Origin: Humidesulfovibrio sp.
GTDB lineage: Bacteria; Desulfobacterota; Desulfovibrionia; Desulfovibrionales; Desulfovibrionaceae
DNA: 64,000 nucleotides
Direction of reading: 5' to 3'
Assembly (NCBI RefSeq): GCF_030689645.1
Contig: NZ_JAUYFU010000020.1
Coordinates: 62,001 to 126,000 of the forward strand
Made by a program: the position numbers and the translations under genes. The notes beneath the pieces were generated by a model. The model ran no database searches, was not told where the DNA came from, and saw only the letters and a program-made list of their open reading frames with translations. Each line of letters begins with the position of its first letter. The first letter of the stretch is position 1. This document shows positions 51,494 to 60,370 of this stretch, piece after piece.

Positions 51494-52552
51494 CTAGCGG
51501 CCCACCCGGCGCTGCAGCAGAACAAAATCCGCCAGGGTCAGCAGGGTCATGGCCTTGAGCACCGGCACGATGCGCGGAATGGCGCAGATGTCGTGCCGCC
51601 CGGCTATGGTGATGCTCGCCGCCTCGCCCTTGCTGTTCACTGTCTGCTGCACGCGCGATATGGACGGGATGGGCTTCACCCCCACGCGCAGAATGATCTC
51701 CTGGCCGCTGGCCATGCCGCCCAGAATTCCCCCGGCGTTGTTGGACAAAAATCCGCCCGGCGTCATGGGGTCGTTGTTCTCGCTGCCCGTGAGCCGCGCG
51801 GCGGCGAAGCCCGCGCCAACCTCAACGCCCTTCACCGCGCCCACGCCCATGAGGGCATAGGCCAGGCGCGCGTCCAGCTTGTCGAACACCGGCTCGCCAA
51901 GGCCCGCAGGAACGCCGCTCACGCGAATCTCCACCACGCCGCCCAGGGTGTCGCCAGCGCCTTTCACGGCGCGCACGCGCTCTTCCCAAATGGGTACGAT
52001 GTCCCCATCGGCGCTGAAATATGGCCGCCCCAAAGCACCCGAGAAATCGCGCTCCCTGGCCTCGATGCCGCCCAGCTCCACAGTGGCGGCGCACGCCTCG
52101 ATGCCTTGGGTGCGCAGAAACTCCTGGGCGATGGCCCCGCCCGCCACGCGGGACACTGTCTCCCGGCCTGAAGAGCGCCCCCCGCCACGGTAGTCGCGCA
52201 GGCCGAATTTGGCGTCATAGCCCAGATCCGCGTGGCCGGGCCGGTACACGTCCATGATGGCCGAGTAGTCGCGGGAGCGCTGGTCCTCGTTCATTATGAT
52301 GAAGCCGATGGGCGTGCCCGTTGTCCTGCCCTCGAACACGCCGGAGAGCAGGCGCACGGCGTCGGACTCCTTGCGCGCCGTGGCGGCGAGGCCTCCCTGG
52401 CCGGGCTTGCGGCGGTCCAGCTCCTGCTGGATGATCTCCTCGCTCATGGGCAGGCCCGGCGGGCAGCCGTCCAGCACGCCGCCAAGGCCCGCGCCGTGGG
52501 ACTCGCCAAATGTGGTAAGGCGAAACAGGGTGCCGAAGGTGTTGCCGCTCAT
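51494..52552 (-). CDS. aroC: Chorismate synthase
   Basis: 352 residues. All signature stretches are present: GESHGAGLGGVLDGCPPG (residues 16-33), YRPGHADLGYDAKFG-like core with DYRGGGRSSGRET, and the flavin-site end GRHDICAIPRIVPV. It makes chorismate from EPSP using reduced FMN, last step of the shikimate pathway. It is the last gene of a minus-strand run beginning at aroK and containing the GAK system; the HprK-like gene ends 19 bases before it. Confidence 0.96.
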   Translation of the reverse strand: MSGNTFGTLFRLTTFGESHGAGLGGVLDGCPPGLPMSEEIIQQELDRRKPGQGGLAATARKESDAVRLLSGVFEGRTTGTPIGFIIMNEDQRSRDYSAIMDVYRPGHADLGYDAKFGLRDYRGGGRSSGRETVSRVAGGAIAQEFLRTQGIEACAATVELGGIEARERDFSGALGRPYFSADGDIVPIWEERVRAVKGAGDTLGGVVEIRVSGVPAGLGEPVFDKLDARLAYALMGVGAVKGVEVGAGFAAARLTGSENNDPMTPGGFLSNNAGGILGGMASGQEIILRVGVKPIPSISRVQQTVNSKGEAASITIAGRHDICAIPRIVPVLKAMTLLTLADFVLLQRRVGR

Positions 52553-52571
52553 GTTCCCGTCCTTGTGCTTA

Positions 52572-53753
52572 CTATTCTTCCAAAAGTTTCAGGCAGGCCG
52601 TTGTCCCAGCCTCGAAGTCCGAACCGCCGAAAAGCTCCAGCACCGGTACGCCGGAAAGGGCTTCCAGGCACTCACTAGCCGTAAGCCGCGCGGTCTCAAG
52701 GGCCTGCGGCAGATAAAACGCGCCGGGCGGCTTGCGGAAAGCCTCCAGCAGATCCGGGCGGCTCGCCAGGTCCACGCGCCGGGCCTGCATGGGGCCGCCG
52801 CCGTGCCGCCAGTTGAGCACCGCCAAACCGGACAGGGGCGCGGCCAGCCGGAACCGCGAACCCTTCGCGTTTTTCATGGACGTTGCGGCGTCCGCCAACT
52901 CGTCCGCAGCGCCAAAGCACTCGCCGATGACCGCGTCGAATTTGTCTTCTACCGCATACAGGGCCGCAGGGGGCAGGGCCGCATAGGCGCGGCGCAGGCC
53001 GGGCGGCAGGGCGCAAGCCAGCAGCGGGGCCAGGTCCGGGTTGCCGAGGGCCGTGCCGGGGTTCAGCCGCGGGTGTTTGGGAATGCCGTGCAGCACGGGA
53101 CGGGCCTGTGTTTTCGGCTCCACAAGCACCCGGTCGTTGCTCAAGAAATCGCAGCCCTGCGCCACCAGATGCAAGGCCAGGGTGCTTTTCCCCATGCCCG
53201 CGAACCCGCACAGGGCGAGCCCCAGCGCGCCTTTCACCACGCCGCTTGCGTGGCCGAGGATCCAGCCCTGCGCCACGCGGCGCTCCATGTACCGGGCGCA
53301 AAGAAAATTCACCAGCTGGTTGCGGTTCTGCGCGCACGGCCCAACGGCGATGTTGACGCTTCCGCTGGCGCTCTGGCCGTCTGCGTGCCCGAAGACAAAG
53401 AGCATGCCTGTGGCCTGCTTGCGCACCACGCGCCCCCCGCCGGCCGCTAAACCTAAGCCTGCCAGATCGGCGCAACGTTCCTTGTCCGGCTTCTTGCCCG
53501 GCAGATGAGGCCGCACGGCCAGCTCCACCGGAGGCGTCTCCGCAGGCCCGTCCAGAAACAGGAAGTCCAGGTTAGCCCCACCGGAGTCCTCGACGATAAA
53601 AGGCGCGAAGTAGCGGCGCAGGTCGTCGATGATGGCGGCGGAATTGGAGCGCACAGAGAGGGTCAGCTCCTCCAGGCGCAGGCGCAGGCCAAAAGGCGCT
53701 GCTGCGCGCCCGGACAACTGCCGGGCCAGATCTTCAAAAGGAGGCGCGCTCAC
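52572..53753 (-). CDS. HprK-related kinase B (GAK system)
   Basis: 393 residues. The C-terminal two thirds resemble HPr kinase: Walker A GFAGMGKSTLALHL near residue 190, followed by FLSNDRVLV, the counterpart of the HprK second acidic motif. The N-terminal part is a less conserved domain. No HPr or PTS gene is nearby, so a different phospho-acceptor is likely. GAK stands for the recurring grasp, amphi-Trp, kinase gene set described in TIGRFAM models; its function is unknown. It overlaps the ATP-grasp gene by 4 bases. Confidence 0.82.
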   Translation of the reverse strand: MSAPPFEDLARQLSGRAAAPFGLRLRLEELTLSVRSNSAAIIDDLRRYFAPFIVEDSGGANLDFLFLDGPAETPPVELAVRPHLPGKKPDKERCADLAGLGLAAGGGRVVRKQATGMLFVFGHADGQSASGSVNIAVGPCAQNRNQLVNFLCARYMERRVAQGWILGHASGVVKGALGLALCGFAGMGKSTLALHLVAQGCDFLSNDRVLVEPKTQARPVLHGIPKHPRLNPGTALGNPDLAPLLACALPPGLRRAYAALPPAALYAVEDKFDAVIGECFGAADELADAATSMKNAKGSRFRLAAPLSGLAVLNWRHGGGPMQARRVDLASRPDLLEAFRKPPGAFYLPQALETARLTASECLEALSGVPVLELFGGSDFEAGTTACLKLLEE

Positions 53754-54667
53754 CGGCCCAGCTCCGCCAGGGCGTGGGCCGTGAAGGCCTGGGCCACACC
53801 AATGCCGCGCGCGGCCATGAGCCCCCGGAAGCCGCCAAAGGCTGATACCTCAAAAATAAACGGCCCGTCTGCGGTCAGGGCCACATCCACGCAGGTGAAG
53901 TCCAGGCCGAACAGCGCTCCGGCGCGCTGCGCCAGGTCGATGATCTCCTGCGGGGGGTCGAAGGGGGCGTAGCGACCGCCCGTGGCTGTGCTGGTGCTCC
54001 ACCCAGCCTCGCCGGTGATGGAGCCCGGCTGCTGGCGCCGGGCATAAGTGCCCAGGTACTCGCCCCCCAGAAAACATATCCCAAGATCCTGCCCGCGCAG
54101 GTCGAGGGCCTTCTGAATGTACATCACCGTGTTCTGTGCGCGGAAGCCCTCCAGCGCGCGCGCGAGTTCGCTGGGGTCCAGGGCCTCGGCGTCGATGAGC
54201 GCCATGCCGCGGGCCTTGGAGGTGAACAGGGGCTTGAGCACGGCCCGGCCATAGGCGCGCAGGGCGTCCAGGGCCTGGGCCGGGTCTTCGGTTATGGTGG
54301 TGGGCGGCAGGGGCATGCCAGCGCCTGCCAGGGTCACAGTGCAGGCGAGCCGGTCCACCAGCCGCAGGATCAGCGAAGGGTCGGAAAAGCAGCGCACACC
54401 GCGCGCGGCGGGAATGCGCAGCATCTCCAGCCGGTCGATCATCTGCGGAGAGTAGCCCTTTGCGACCTTCTTGATGCACAGGGCGTCCAGGCCGCAAAGG
54501 TCCACGGCGTTGCCGTGCTGGTCCGGGCAGACGAGCGCGCCCGCGTCAAGATCCAGCCGCGCCCGGTCCAGGTCCACCAGAAGGCGCTCCCCGGTGGCCC
54601 GGCCCACTGCGTCGGCCAGGGCCTCGGATGACCAGGCCCCGTGGATTCCCACCACTGCTATGCGCAT
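53750..54667 (-). CDS. RimK-like ATP-grasp ligase (GAK system)
   Basis: 305 residues. ATP-grasp features: SDPSLILRLVDRLACT (linker before the grasp), VLKPLFTSKARGM (ATP-binding Lys), and the metal-binding FTCVDVALTADGPFIFEVSAFGG with Asp/Glu ligands (given across the C-terminal 50 residues). Enzymes of this group join an amino acid or peptide to a carboxylate through an acyl-phosphate; the substrate here is unknown. It starts 20 bases after the PhoU/APH gene. Confidence 0.82.
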   Translation of the reverse strand: MRIAVVGIHGAWSSEALADAVGRATGERLLVDLDRARLDLDAGALVCPDQHGNAVDLCGLDALCIKKVAKGYSPQMIDRLEMLRIPAARGVRCFSDPSLILRLVDRLACTVTLAGAGMPLPPTTITEDPAQALDALRAYGRAVLKPLFTSKARGMALIDAEALDPSELARALEGFRAQNTVMYIQKALDLRGQDLGICFLGGEYLGTYARRQQPGSITGEAGWSTSTATGGRYAPFDPPQEIIDLAQRAGALFGLDFTCVDVALTADGPFIFEVSAFGGFRGLMAARGIGVAQAFTAHALAELGR

Positions 54668-54687
54668 TACCTGCCTTCCTCCCCGGC

Positions 54688-56343
54688 CTAGTAGAACAGG
54701 ATGGGCCTGGGCAGACGGTAGTCCTCCCAGGGCTTGCCCTGGTGGGCCGCCAGGCCTTCCATGAGATAATGGGCGCGCAGGAACATTTCCCGTGCAAAGT
54801 CGTAGTTGAGTTCGAAGCGCGTGCTGGTGGTGAGGGAGCGCGCAAGCCCCAAGGCCAGCCGGGCCTGCCAGGCGCCGTCGCCAATGTCGTCGGCGAAATC
54901 GCGCGAGTAGTCGTAGAATGAGGCGATCATGTGGTTGATGCGCCGCCGCAGGCCCGGCTCGAAGATGGGCATGCGGAAGAAGGAGACGAGAAACACCGAG
55001 GTGTCCTGGATGAAGTCGCCTCGGCGGGTGCGGTGCAGGTCCACGTAGTGCATGCGCGGCGCGGCCTGATCGAACACGATGTTGTTGGCGTTGAAGTCGC
55101 CATGCAGCAGCACGGTCATGGGCGCGCGCAGGCAGGCCTCAATGTCGCAGCACTGGGCGATGAGCTCGTCGGTGCTGGGAATGGCCACCGGGCCAAGGGT
55201 GCGCGCCGGGCGGAAGAAGTCCGGGTGCACGTGGCGCACGGCCGCCATGCGGTCCTTGAGCTGGCCCATGGCGCCCAGCGGAGCCTCGCCCATTTCCAGG
55301 GTGGAGCGCCAGATGTCGCCAACGGTCTGCTCGAACACGAAGATGGCGTCCTCAAGGATGTCCTCGCTGGCGGTGAGCACCACCTCGGTCCAGGTGCAGC
55401 CGGGCAAGAACTCCACCAGCATGGAGGCGCTGTCGCCCTCCTCGTGGTAGCTGAAGATGCGCGGCCCGGTGCCCGGCGAGACCCGTGCCCAAAGCTCCAG
55501 ATTCTCGCGCTCGCGGCGGATCTTCTTGATGTTGCCTTCCTTGAAGATGCCGCCCTGGGTCGGGTCGAGGGGCGCGCCGGCCTGCGCCTCCCTGGTGCTC
55601 ACCCGTCCGATGCGGCAGCCGGAGCGGGTGCCCCAGATGGAGCGGAAGTCGATGTCGTCCAGATCGCCCTCGAAGCCGGTCTTGGAGAGGGTTTGCTGCA
55701 GGGCTTGGAACTGCTCGATCTTGATCTTCTCGCCGATGACGGAGAAGAGCAGGGCCTCGCCGATGTTCAGAAGCGAGTCGCCGATGCGCTCCAGATAGCG
55801 GAAGAGGAAGATGGCCGTGACGCCGTTCTGCACGTCGCGCCCCTGGCGCAGCTCCTCCATCAGCGCGTCGAATGCCTCCTTGTACAGGCGGTCCAGATCG
55901 AACTCCGCCCGGCAGATGCCCAAGGCCCCGTTGACGTCGGCCCGCGAGCGTACTTCAAGAATGCGCGAAAGCCCTTCCTGGATGATGTCGAACAACGGGC
56001 CGGGATTCTGGCGCACCAGCACCGAGAGGTCCTTCAGGTAGCGCATCTGCCCTGCGATGTTTACGCAATAGTCGGCAATGCGCTCCAGGTTGGCGGAAAT
56101 GATCTGCAAACCGCGGATGCGGTCGATGTCGCGCTTGGACAGGCCGCGCCCGCTGTGAATGCGGGAGTAGCACTTGTCCTCCACGATGTCCTTCAGGTTG
56201 TCGATGTAGCCGTCGCGGGAGACCACCTTGTCGTAGCCCGCGTGGGTGGGCGCGGACACGAAGGCGCGGGTCTCGCTCATCTGGCTGGTGACTTCGAGCA
56301 CCAGGAAGCGGAAATTCTCCTCCAAACCCTCAAGGCCGTTCAT
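54688..56343 (-). CDS. PhoU-domain/APH-kinase fusion (GAK system)
   Basis: 551 residues. The first ~210 resemble PhoU: two three-helix repeats with RIHSGRGLSKRDIDRIRGL and RYLERIGDSLLNIGEALLF. A linker leads into an APH-type kinase fold with VLLHGDFNANNIVFDQ (catalytic Asp) and the metal Asp in HYVDLHRTRRGDF. A fusion of a phosphate-signalling helical domain with a small-molecule kinase is unusual. It begins 1 base after the amphi-Trp gene. Confidence 0.85.
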   Translation of the reverse strand: MNGLEGLEENFRFLVLEVTSQMSETRAFVSAPTHAGYDKVVSRDGYIDNLKDIVEDKCYSRIHSGRGLSKRDIDRIRGLQIISANLERIADYCVNIAGQMRYLKDLSVLVRQNPGPLFDIIQEGLSRILEVRSRADVNGALGICRAEFDLDRLYKEAFDALMEELRQGRDVQNGVTAIFLFRYLERIGDSLLNIGEALLFSVIGEKIKIEQFQALQQTLSKTGFEGDLDDIDFRSIWGTRSGCRIGRVSTREAQAGAPLDPTQGGIFKEGNIKKIRRERENLELWARVSPGTGPRIFSYHEEGDSASMLVEFLPGCTWTEVVLTASEDILEDAIFVFEQTVGDIWRSTLEMGEAPLGAMGQLKDRMAAVRHVHPDFFRPARTLGPVAIPSTDELIAQCCDIEACLRAPMTVLLHGDFNANNIVFDQAAPRMHYVDLHRTRRGDFIQDTSVFLVSFFRMPIFEPGLRRRINHMIASFYDYSRDFADDIGDGAWQARLALGLARSLTTSTRFELNYDFAREMFLRAHYLMEGLAAHQGKPWEDYRLPRPILFY

Positions 56344-56344
56344 G

Positions 56345-56617
56345 TCAGGCCTCGATCTTCAGGGTTTCTCCGGCCTTGGGCGCGTCGTCTTCCGGGCAGC
56401 GCCAGGCGATGGTCAGCGCCAGCCGGCCAGAGCCGCCGCGCTTCCTTGCCTTCACGGTGAAGGTCAAAAGCTCCGCAGGCTGGAGCACGAACTCCTCCTG
56501 CCCGGCGGCCACCACCAGACGGCCCTTGCGCAAGCCCTCCATGACGGCTTCCAGATACTTGCGGATGCTCTCTGCATCCTGCATGGATTCAAACACGAAC
56601 TTCTGGTCGTAGCCCAT
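56345..56617 (-). CDS. Amphi-Trp domain protein (GAK system)
   Basis: 90 residues: an N-terminal helix MQDAESIRKYLEAVMEGLRKG, then beta strands VVAAGQEEFVLQPAE and LLTFTVKARKR and the closing tryptophan strand LALTIAWRCP. The amphi-Trp name comes from an amphipathic strand with Trp; these small proteins accompany GAK clusters and may bind or present a substrate. Cytoplasmic. Confidence 0.8.
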   Translation of the reverse strand: MGYDQKFVFESMQDAESIRKYLEAVMEGLRKGRLVVAAGQEEFVLQPAELLTFTVKARKRGGSGRLALTIAWRCPEDDAPKAGETLKIEA

Positions 56618-56637
56618 GTGGCCCCCTTCTCCCCTGC

Positions 56638-57798
56638 CTAGCCGTCAAGCCGGGCGCTGTATTCCTCAATGACCCGCGCGCGGTCCATGTCCGCCACGAT
56701 GAGCTTCTTGCCGATGGACAGATCGTCCCAGGCTGGCTGCAGCCCGATTTCACGCCGGGCTTTGTTTGGATCGGTCCCGCTGCGCACTGGCAGGGTTTTT
56801 TCGCCCATGTGGGTGTCGTCGCCCATGAACACCAGCATGCGGCGCTCGCCGTTGCCGCGCCGCCGGTTCTTCTCGTACAGCACCGAGATGAGAAACTCCG
56901 TGTAGCGCTGTGACTGCGGGTTCCACACCTCGTAGCCGTCCACGTCGTAGCTGGCCAGCAGTATGGGCCAGAACTGCTCCGGGTGGGGGATGACCACCCC
57001 GCCGCCGATGCCGCGCACCTCTTCAATAAATTCCGTGGTGCGGTAAAAATACGTGAGCGGGAACTGCGTCTTGACCACAGCCTTGACCTCTTTCAGGAAC
57101 ACCTGCACGCGGTTTGCCGCCGCATCGCCCAGCAGCGGGCGCAGGCCGTCCACAAAGTTGCGCACCAACTTGTTCTTGATGGCGTCCACCGACATGTCGC
57201 CCGCATGTCGTTCCAGCAGGGCCTCAAGCTTCAGGCAGCAGATGCGCGCCAAGGCCACCACTGTCTCGTCCGAGCCTGACTCCTTGGCCGCATGGGCCAG
57301 GCGCTCCTCGTCGGGTTTCGTCACCGTGGTCAGATAGTCGATGAGCTGGCTGGAGCGGTAGGCGTGGGTGTGGGCCAGCATGCTCTTCAGCACATGGGCG
57401 TCCCGCAGTTTCTCCGTGCGGAAGTGCAGCAAAAGCTGCACCTTTTGGTTGAACCCGCGCGAGTAGCAGTCCACCTCCACCCCGGTGTATGGCCCGTACT
57501 CCATAAGTACGTTGTGCTGGGTGGGAATGATGAGGCTTTTGCGCATGGCCGGGTAGCTGGCCTCGATGCGTTGCTTGATGAGCGGCAGGGGCACATGCTC
57601 CGGGTGCCAGTGCACGGCCAGCACAGAGTCCTGGGCGGGCTGCACCGCGCCGGGGGTAAGGATGCGCCTCTCAGCCTCGGCGTCCAGGCTGGTGTCGACA
57701 AGGGCGGCGAAGAGCCGTTCGTCGAACTCCGTCACGTCCGCAGTGAGGGTTTCCGGGGCCGGGGCCTCCGCAGGCTGGCGATGCTGTTCGCGTTTCAT
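56638..57798 (-). CDS. Conserved unknown protein in the GAK operon
   Basis: 386 residues, soluble, no signal. Recognisable stretches are VLMEYGPYTGVEVDCYSR, a helical middle (residues 150-250) rich in Lys/Glu, GVVIPHPEQFWP, and VFMGDDTHMGEKTLPVR near the C terminus. I do not recognise a superfamily. Tight spacing (20 bases before the amphi-Trp gene, 39 after the XXXCH gene) makes it part of the GAK set. Confidence 0.75.
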   Translation of the reverse strand: MKREQHRQPAEAPAPETLTADVTEFDERLFAALVDTSLDAEAERRILTPGAVQPAQDSVLAVHWHPEHVPLPLIKQRIEASYPAMRKSLIIPTQHNVLMEYGPYTGVEVDCYSRGFNQKVQLLLHFRTEKLRDAHVLKSMLAHTHAYRSSQLIDYLTTVTKPDEERLAHAAKESGSDETVVALARICCLKLEALLERHAGDMSVDAIKNKLVRNFVDGLRPLLGDAAANRVQVFLKEVKAVVKTQFPLTYFYRTTEFIEEVRGIGGGVVIPHPEQFWPILLASYDVDGYEVWNPQSQRYTEFLISVLYEKNRRRGNGERRMLVFMGDDTHMGEKTLPVRSGTDPNKARREIGLQPAWDDLSIGKKLIVADMDRARVIEEYSARLDG

Positions 57799-57837
57799 CC
57801 GTGCTCCTTGCCCGCCGGATGCGGCAGGGCGAAAATA

Positions 57838-58506
57838 TCACCGAAACTGGGCGTGACAGGCGGACTTGCGGCGCTCCAGGCGCGCAAGCACCTCGGAAAA
57901 CGCCGCCGCGTCGCGGGCGCTCACGGCCCGGCGCAGGGCGCGTGCATCCTCAAGATAAGCCGAGTTGGCCTGCCTGAGCTCTGCGGCTTCCGGCCCGCCT
58001 GCGCCCTTGAGGGGCTGGGCCGTTTCAGCCATGGACTCGCCCAAGGCCAAAAAAGACTCCACAACGTCCTGGGCAGGCATGCGGCCTTCCTCCGCAGCCT
58101 TGCGCAAGGCCTTGTAGTCCGCCTGCAGGGCCTTCTTGAGCTGACGGTACTTCTCTCGCCCGCGGGCTGCGGCGTCCGCCGCCTTGGGATCGCCCTGGGC
58201 CTTGGCGGGTGCCTGGGCGTGAACTGTTGCCGCCGGACTGGAAATCGTGCCCGCCACATGCTTCTTCGTGGGCACGCGCAGCTCGGGGCCGCCCTTGGCC
58301 TTGAGCTTGAGCGTGAAGCCTTGGCCCGCGCCATCGGCGGCGGCCACCAGCACCAGCTTGCGCAGCTCCCCGTCCCGTCCGCTTGCCGGCAGTCCCGCCA
58401 GTTCGCCGGACTGTGGTGCGCCGGACTCCAGCGCGTCGGCCAGGGCGCGCAGAAAACGCGGCAGATCGGCGGCATCAAGATCCGTCTCAAGCTTCCAGGA
58501 GCTCAT
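57838..58506 (-). CDS. XXXCH-family protein (GAK system)
   Basis: 222 residues. A short N-terminal beta part resembling the amphi-Trp fold (MSSWKLETDLDAADLPRFLRALADAL, Trp at residue 4) is followed by a Lys/Pro linker and a four-helix-like C-terminal part ending KSACHAQFR. The terminal Cys-His without the first cysteine is the XXXCH signature of this GAK-associated family, reminiscent of a cytochrome c prime CXXCH that has lost a cysteine. No signal peptide, so covalent haem attachment is not expected. Confidence 0.82.
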   Translation of the reverse strand: MSSWKLETDLDAADLPRFLRALADALESGAPQSGELAGLPASGRDGELRKLVLVAAADGAGQGFTLKLKAKGGPELRVPTKKHVAGTISSPAATVHAQAPAKAQGDPKAADAAARGREKYRQLKKALQADYKALRKAAEEGRMPAQDVVESFLALGESMAETAQPLKGAGGPEAAELRQANSAYLEDARALRRAVSARDAAAFSEVLARLERRKSACHAQFR

Positions 58507-58560
58507 GCGCCCTCCCTTCTTCTCCAGCTCTTTCGCTTGGCTTTTGCCGCATTTGCCATG

Positions 58561-59124
58561 CTACGAGATTCGGCCCCGCCCGGCAACCGTCCGGCGGATG
58601 CCGCCCAGGCGCTCGATCTCGACCAGGGCCAGCTCCACCAGCTCCGGCAGGGGCGCTTCAGCCGGGAGCACCACATGGGCGCAGGAAAGGTACAGCGCGC
58701 CGCGCTCGGCCAGCACCTGGCTCACCTCGTCCACCACGCCGCCCCCGGTGAGGGTGGGCCGCTGGGCCTCCAAAGGGTTGCGCAGCAGCCGCCCGGCCAG
58801 AACCTCGGGCGAGGCCTTGAGATAGAGCACGATGCCTTTTTCCAGCAAGTCGCGGTTCTCCTGCCGCAGCACGATGCCGCCGCCGCAGGAAACCACCTGC
58901 CCGGAGAACACCGCAACCTCTGCCAGGGCGATGCTTTCTGCCTCGCGGAAGGATTCCCAGCCGCCCGCGTCCACCAGCTCGGCCACGCTGCGGCCTGTGC
59001 GCAGGCGCACGCGGCGGTCCGTGTCCACAAAGGGCCGTTTGAGCCGGGCCGCCAGCTTGCGGCCCAGGGTGGTCTTGCCGCTTGCGCGCGCGCCGATGAG
59101 GTAAATATTCCGCTCGCCCGACAT
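58561..59124 (-). CDS. aroK: Shikimate kinase
   Basis: 187 residues from the ATG at 59124 (AAGGAT upstream). Walker A GARASGKTTLGRKLA, the shikimate-binding FVDTDRRV, FREAES and VSCGGGIVL, and a lid with RPTLTG are all in place. It phosphorylates shikimate in the aromatic pathway. It heads the minus-strand run that passes through the GAK genes and ends with aroC. Confidence 0.9.
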   Translation of the reverse strand: MSGERNIYLIGARASGKTTLGRKLAARLKRPFVDTDRRVRLRTGRSVAELVDAGGWESFREAESIALAEVAVFSGQVVSCGGGIVLRQENRDLLEKGIVLYLKASPEVLAGRLLRNPLEAQRPTLTGGGVVDEVSQVLAERGALYLSCAHVVLPAEAPLPELVELALVEIERLGGIRRTVAGRGRIS

Positions 59125-59329
59125 GATCCTTGGCCCCCTCTTTCGCCTGTGATGTGCCATGGACCATAGGACAAATTCACGCCGGAGACAAACGCCATCG
59201 GCATCGCAGGCTGGCTGCTGCTGCCGGAATCCTGCGGGGTCTGCTCCGACCTTGCATATAGGGCCGCTTGCGACTAGACTGCGCCCCTCCTGGGCGCTCG
59301 AAGCCCCATCCCACACTCAAGGAACATCA

Positions 59330-60343
59330 ATGAAAACCGCCATCTTTGGATTCTCCGGCTCCGGCAAGACCGACATGTTCGCCGCCCTTGCGGGCGAAAA
59401 GGCCGCCGTGGCCGGAAACCGCGCCATGGTCAAAGTGCCCGAGCCGCGCCTGGACCCGCTCATCAAGCTCTTCAACCCCAAGAAGATCACCCTGAGCGAA
59501 ATCGAGTACCTGGACGTGCCTGGCGGCGGCGGCAAGGGCCACGGCCTGGGCGAGCGCGTGCTGAACGACATCCGCCCCTATGACTGCCTGCTGTGCACCC
59601 TCGACGCCTTTACCGGCCTTTCCGACCCGAAGCAGCAGTACGGCGCGGTGGAGGCCGACCTCCTGGTCAGCGATCTGGCCGTCATTGAGAAGCGCCAGGA
59701 GCGCATGGCCAGCGACAAGAAGAAGAACAAGGACCTTGTCGACAACAAGGAAGAGGAATGCTTGGCCAAGGCTCGCGCCCTGCTGGAGGACGAAAAGCCC
59801 CTGCGCGTGGACCCCGCCCTGTGCGACGAGCCCTCCATGCGCGGCTACCGCTTCCTCACCGCCAAGCCCATCCTCTACGTTTGGAACGTGGCTGAAACCG
59901 CCATGGACTCCTTTGAAGTGCCCGCCGACGGCCTGGGCCAGATGCACATGAGCGTTTCCGCCCGCCTGGAGCGCGAACTGGCAGCCATCGGCGACCCCGA
60001 GGAGCGCGCCATGTTCCTCACCGACCTGGGCCTCACGGAAAGCGCCCTCGACAAGGTCATCTCGCGCACCTACAAGCTCCTGGGCCTCATGAGCTTCCTC
60101 ACCGCAGGCGACAAGGAAGTGCGCTCCTGGCCCGTGCGCGTGGGCTCAACCGCCCCGGAATCCGCCGGCGTCATCCACACCGACTTCCAGAAGGGCTTCA
60201 TCCGCGCAGAGGTCATCGGCTATCAGGACTTCCTCAAGGCCGGCGACTTCAAAAAAGCCAAGGAGCTGGGCCTTGCCCGCCTGGAAGGCAAGGATTATAT
60301 CGTACAGGATGGCGACATCATCGAATTCCGCTTCAACGTGTAG
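59330..60343 (+). CDS. YchF/Obg-like GTP-binding protein, shortened paralogue
   Basis: 337 residues, shorter than canonical YchF (about 363). The G1 motif is GFSGSGKTD rather than GLPNVGKS. G3 is LDVPGGG and the adenine/guanine-recognition motif is WNVAET, the N-x-x-E type seen in YchF instead of NKxD. A coiled-coil-like charged section (residues ~115-160) precedes a TGS-like C-terminal part (DFQKGFIRAEVIGYQDFLKA) ending VQDGDIIEFRFNV. Probably an ATP/GTP-dependent ribosome- or stress-related protein. It is followed by a ferredoxin gene after 27 bases. Confidence 0.85.
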   Translation: MKTAIFGFSGSGKTDMFAALAGEKAAVAGNRAMVKVPEPRLDPLIKLFNPKKITLSEIEYLDVPGGGGKGHGLGERVLNDIRPYDCLLCTLDAFTGLSDPKQQYGAVEADLLVSDLAVIEKRQERMASDKKKNKDLVDNKEEECLAKARALLEDEKPLRVDPALCDEPSMRGYRFLTAKPILYVWNVAETAMDSFEVPADGLGQMHMSVSARLERELAAIGDPEERAMFLTDLGLTESALDKVISRTYKLLGLMSFLTAGDKEVRSWPVRVGSTAPESAGVIHTDFQKGFIRAEVIGYQDFLKAGDFKKAKELGLARLEGKDYIVQDGDIIEFRFNV

Positions 60344-60370
60344 CGCGCCATCCCACAAGGGAGGTCCACC

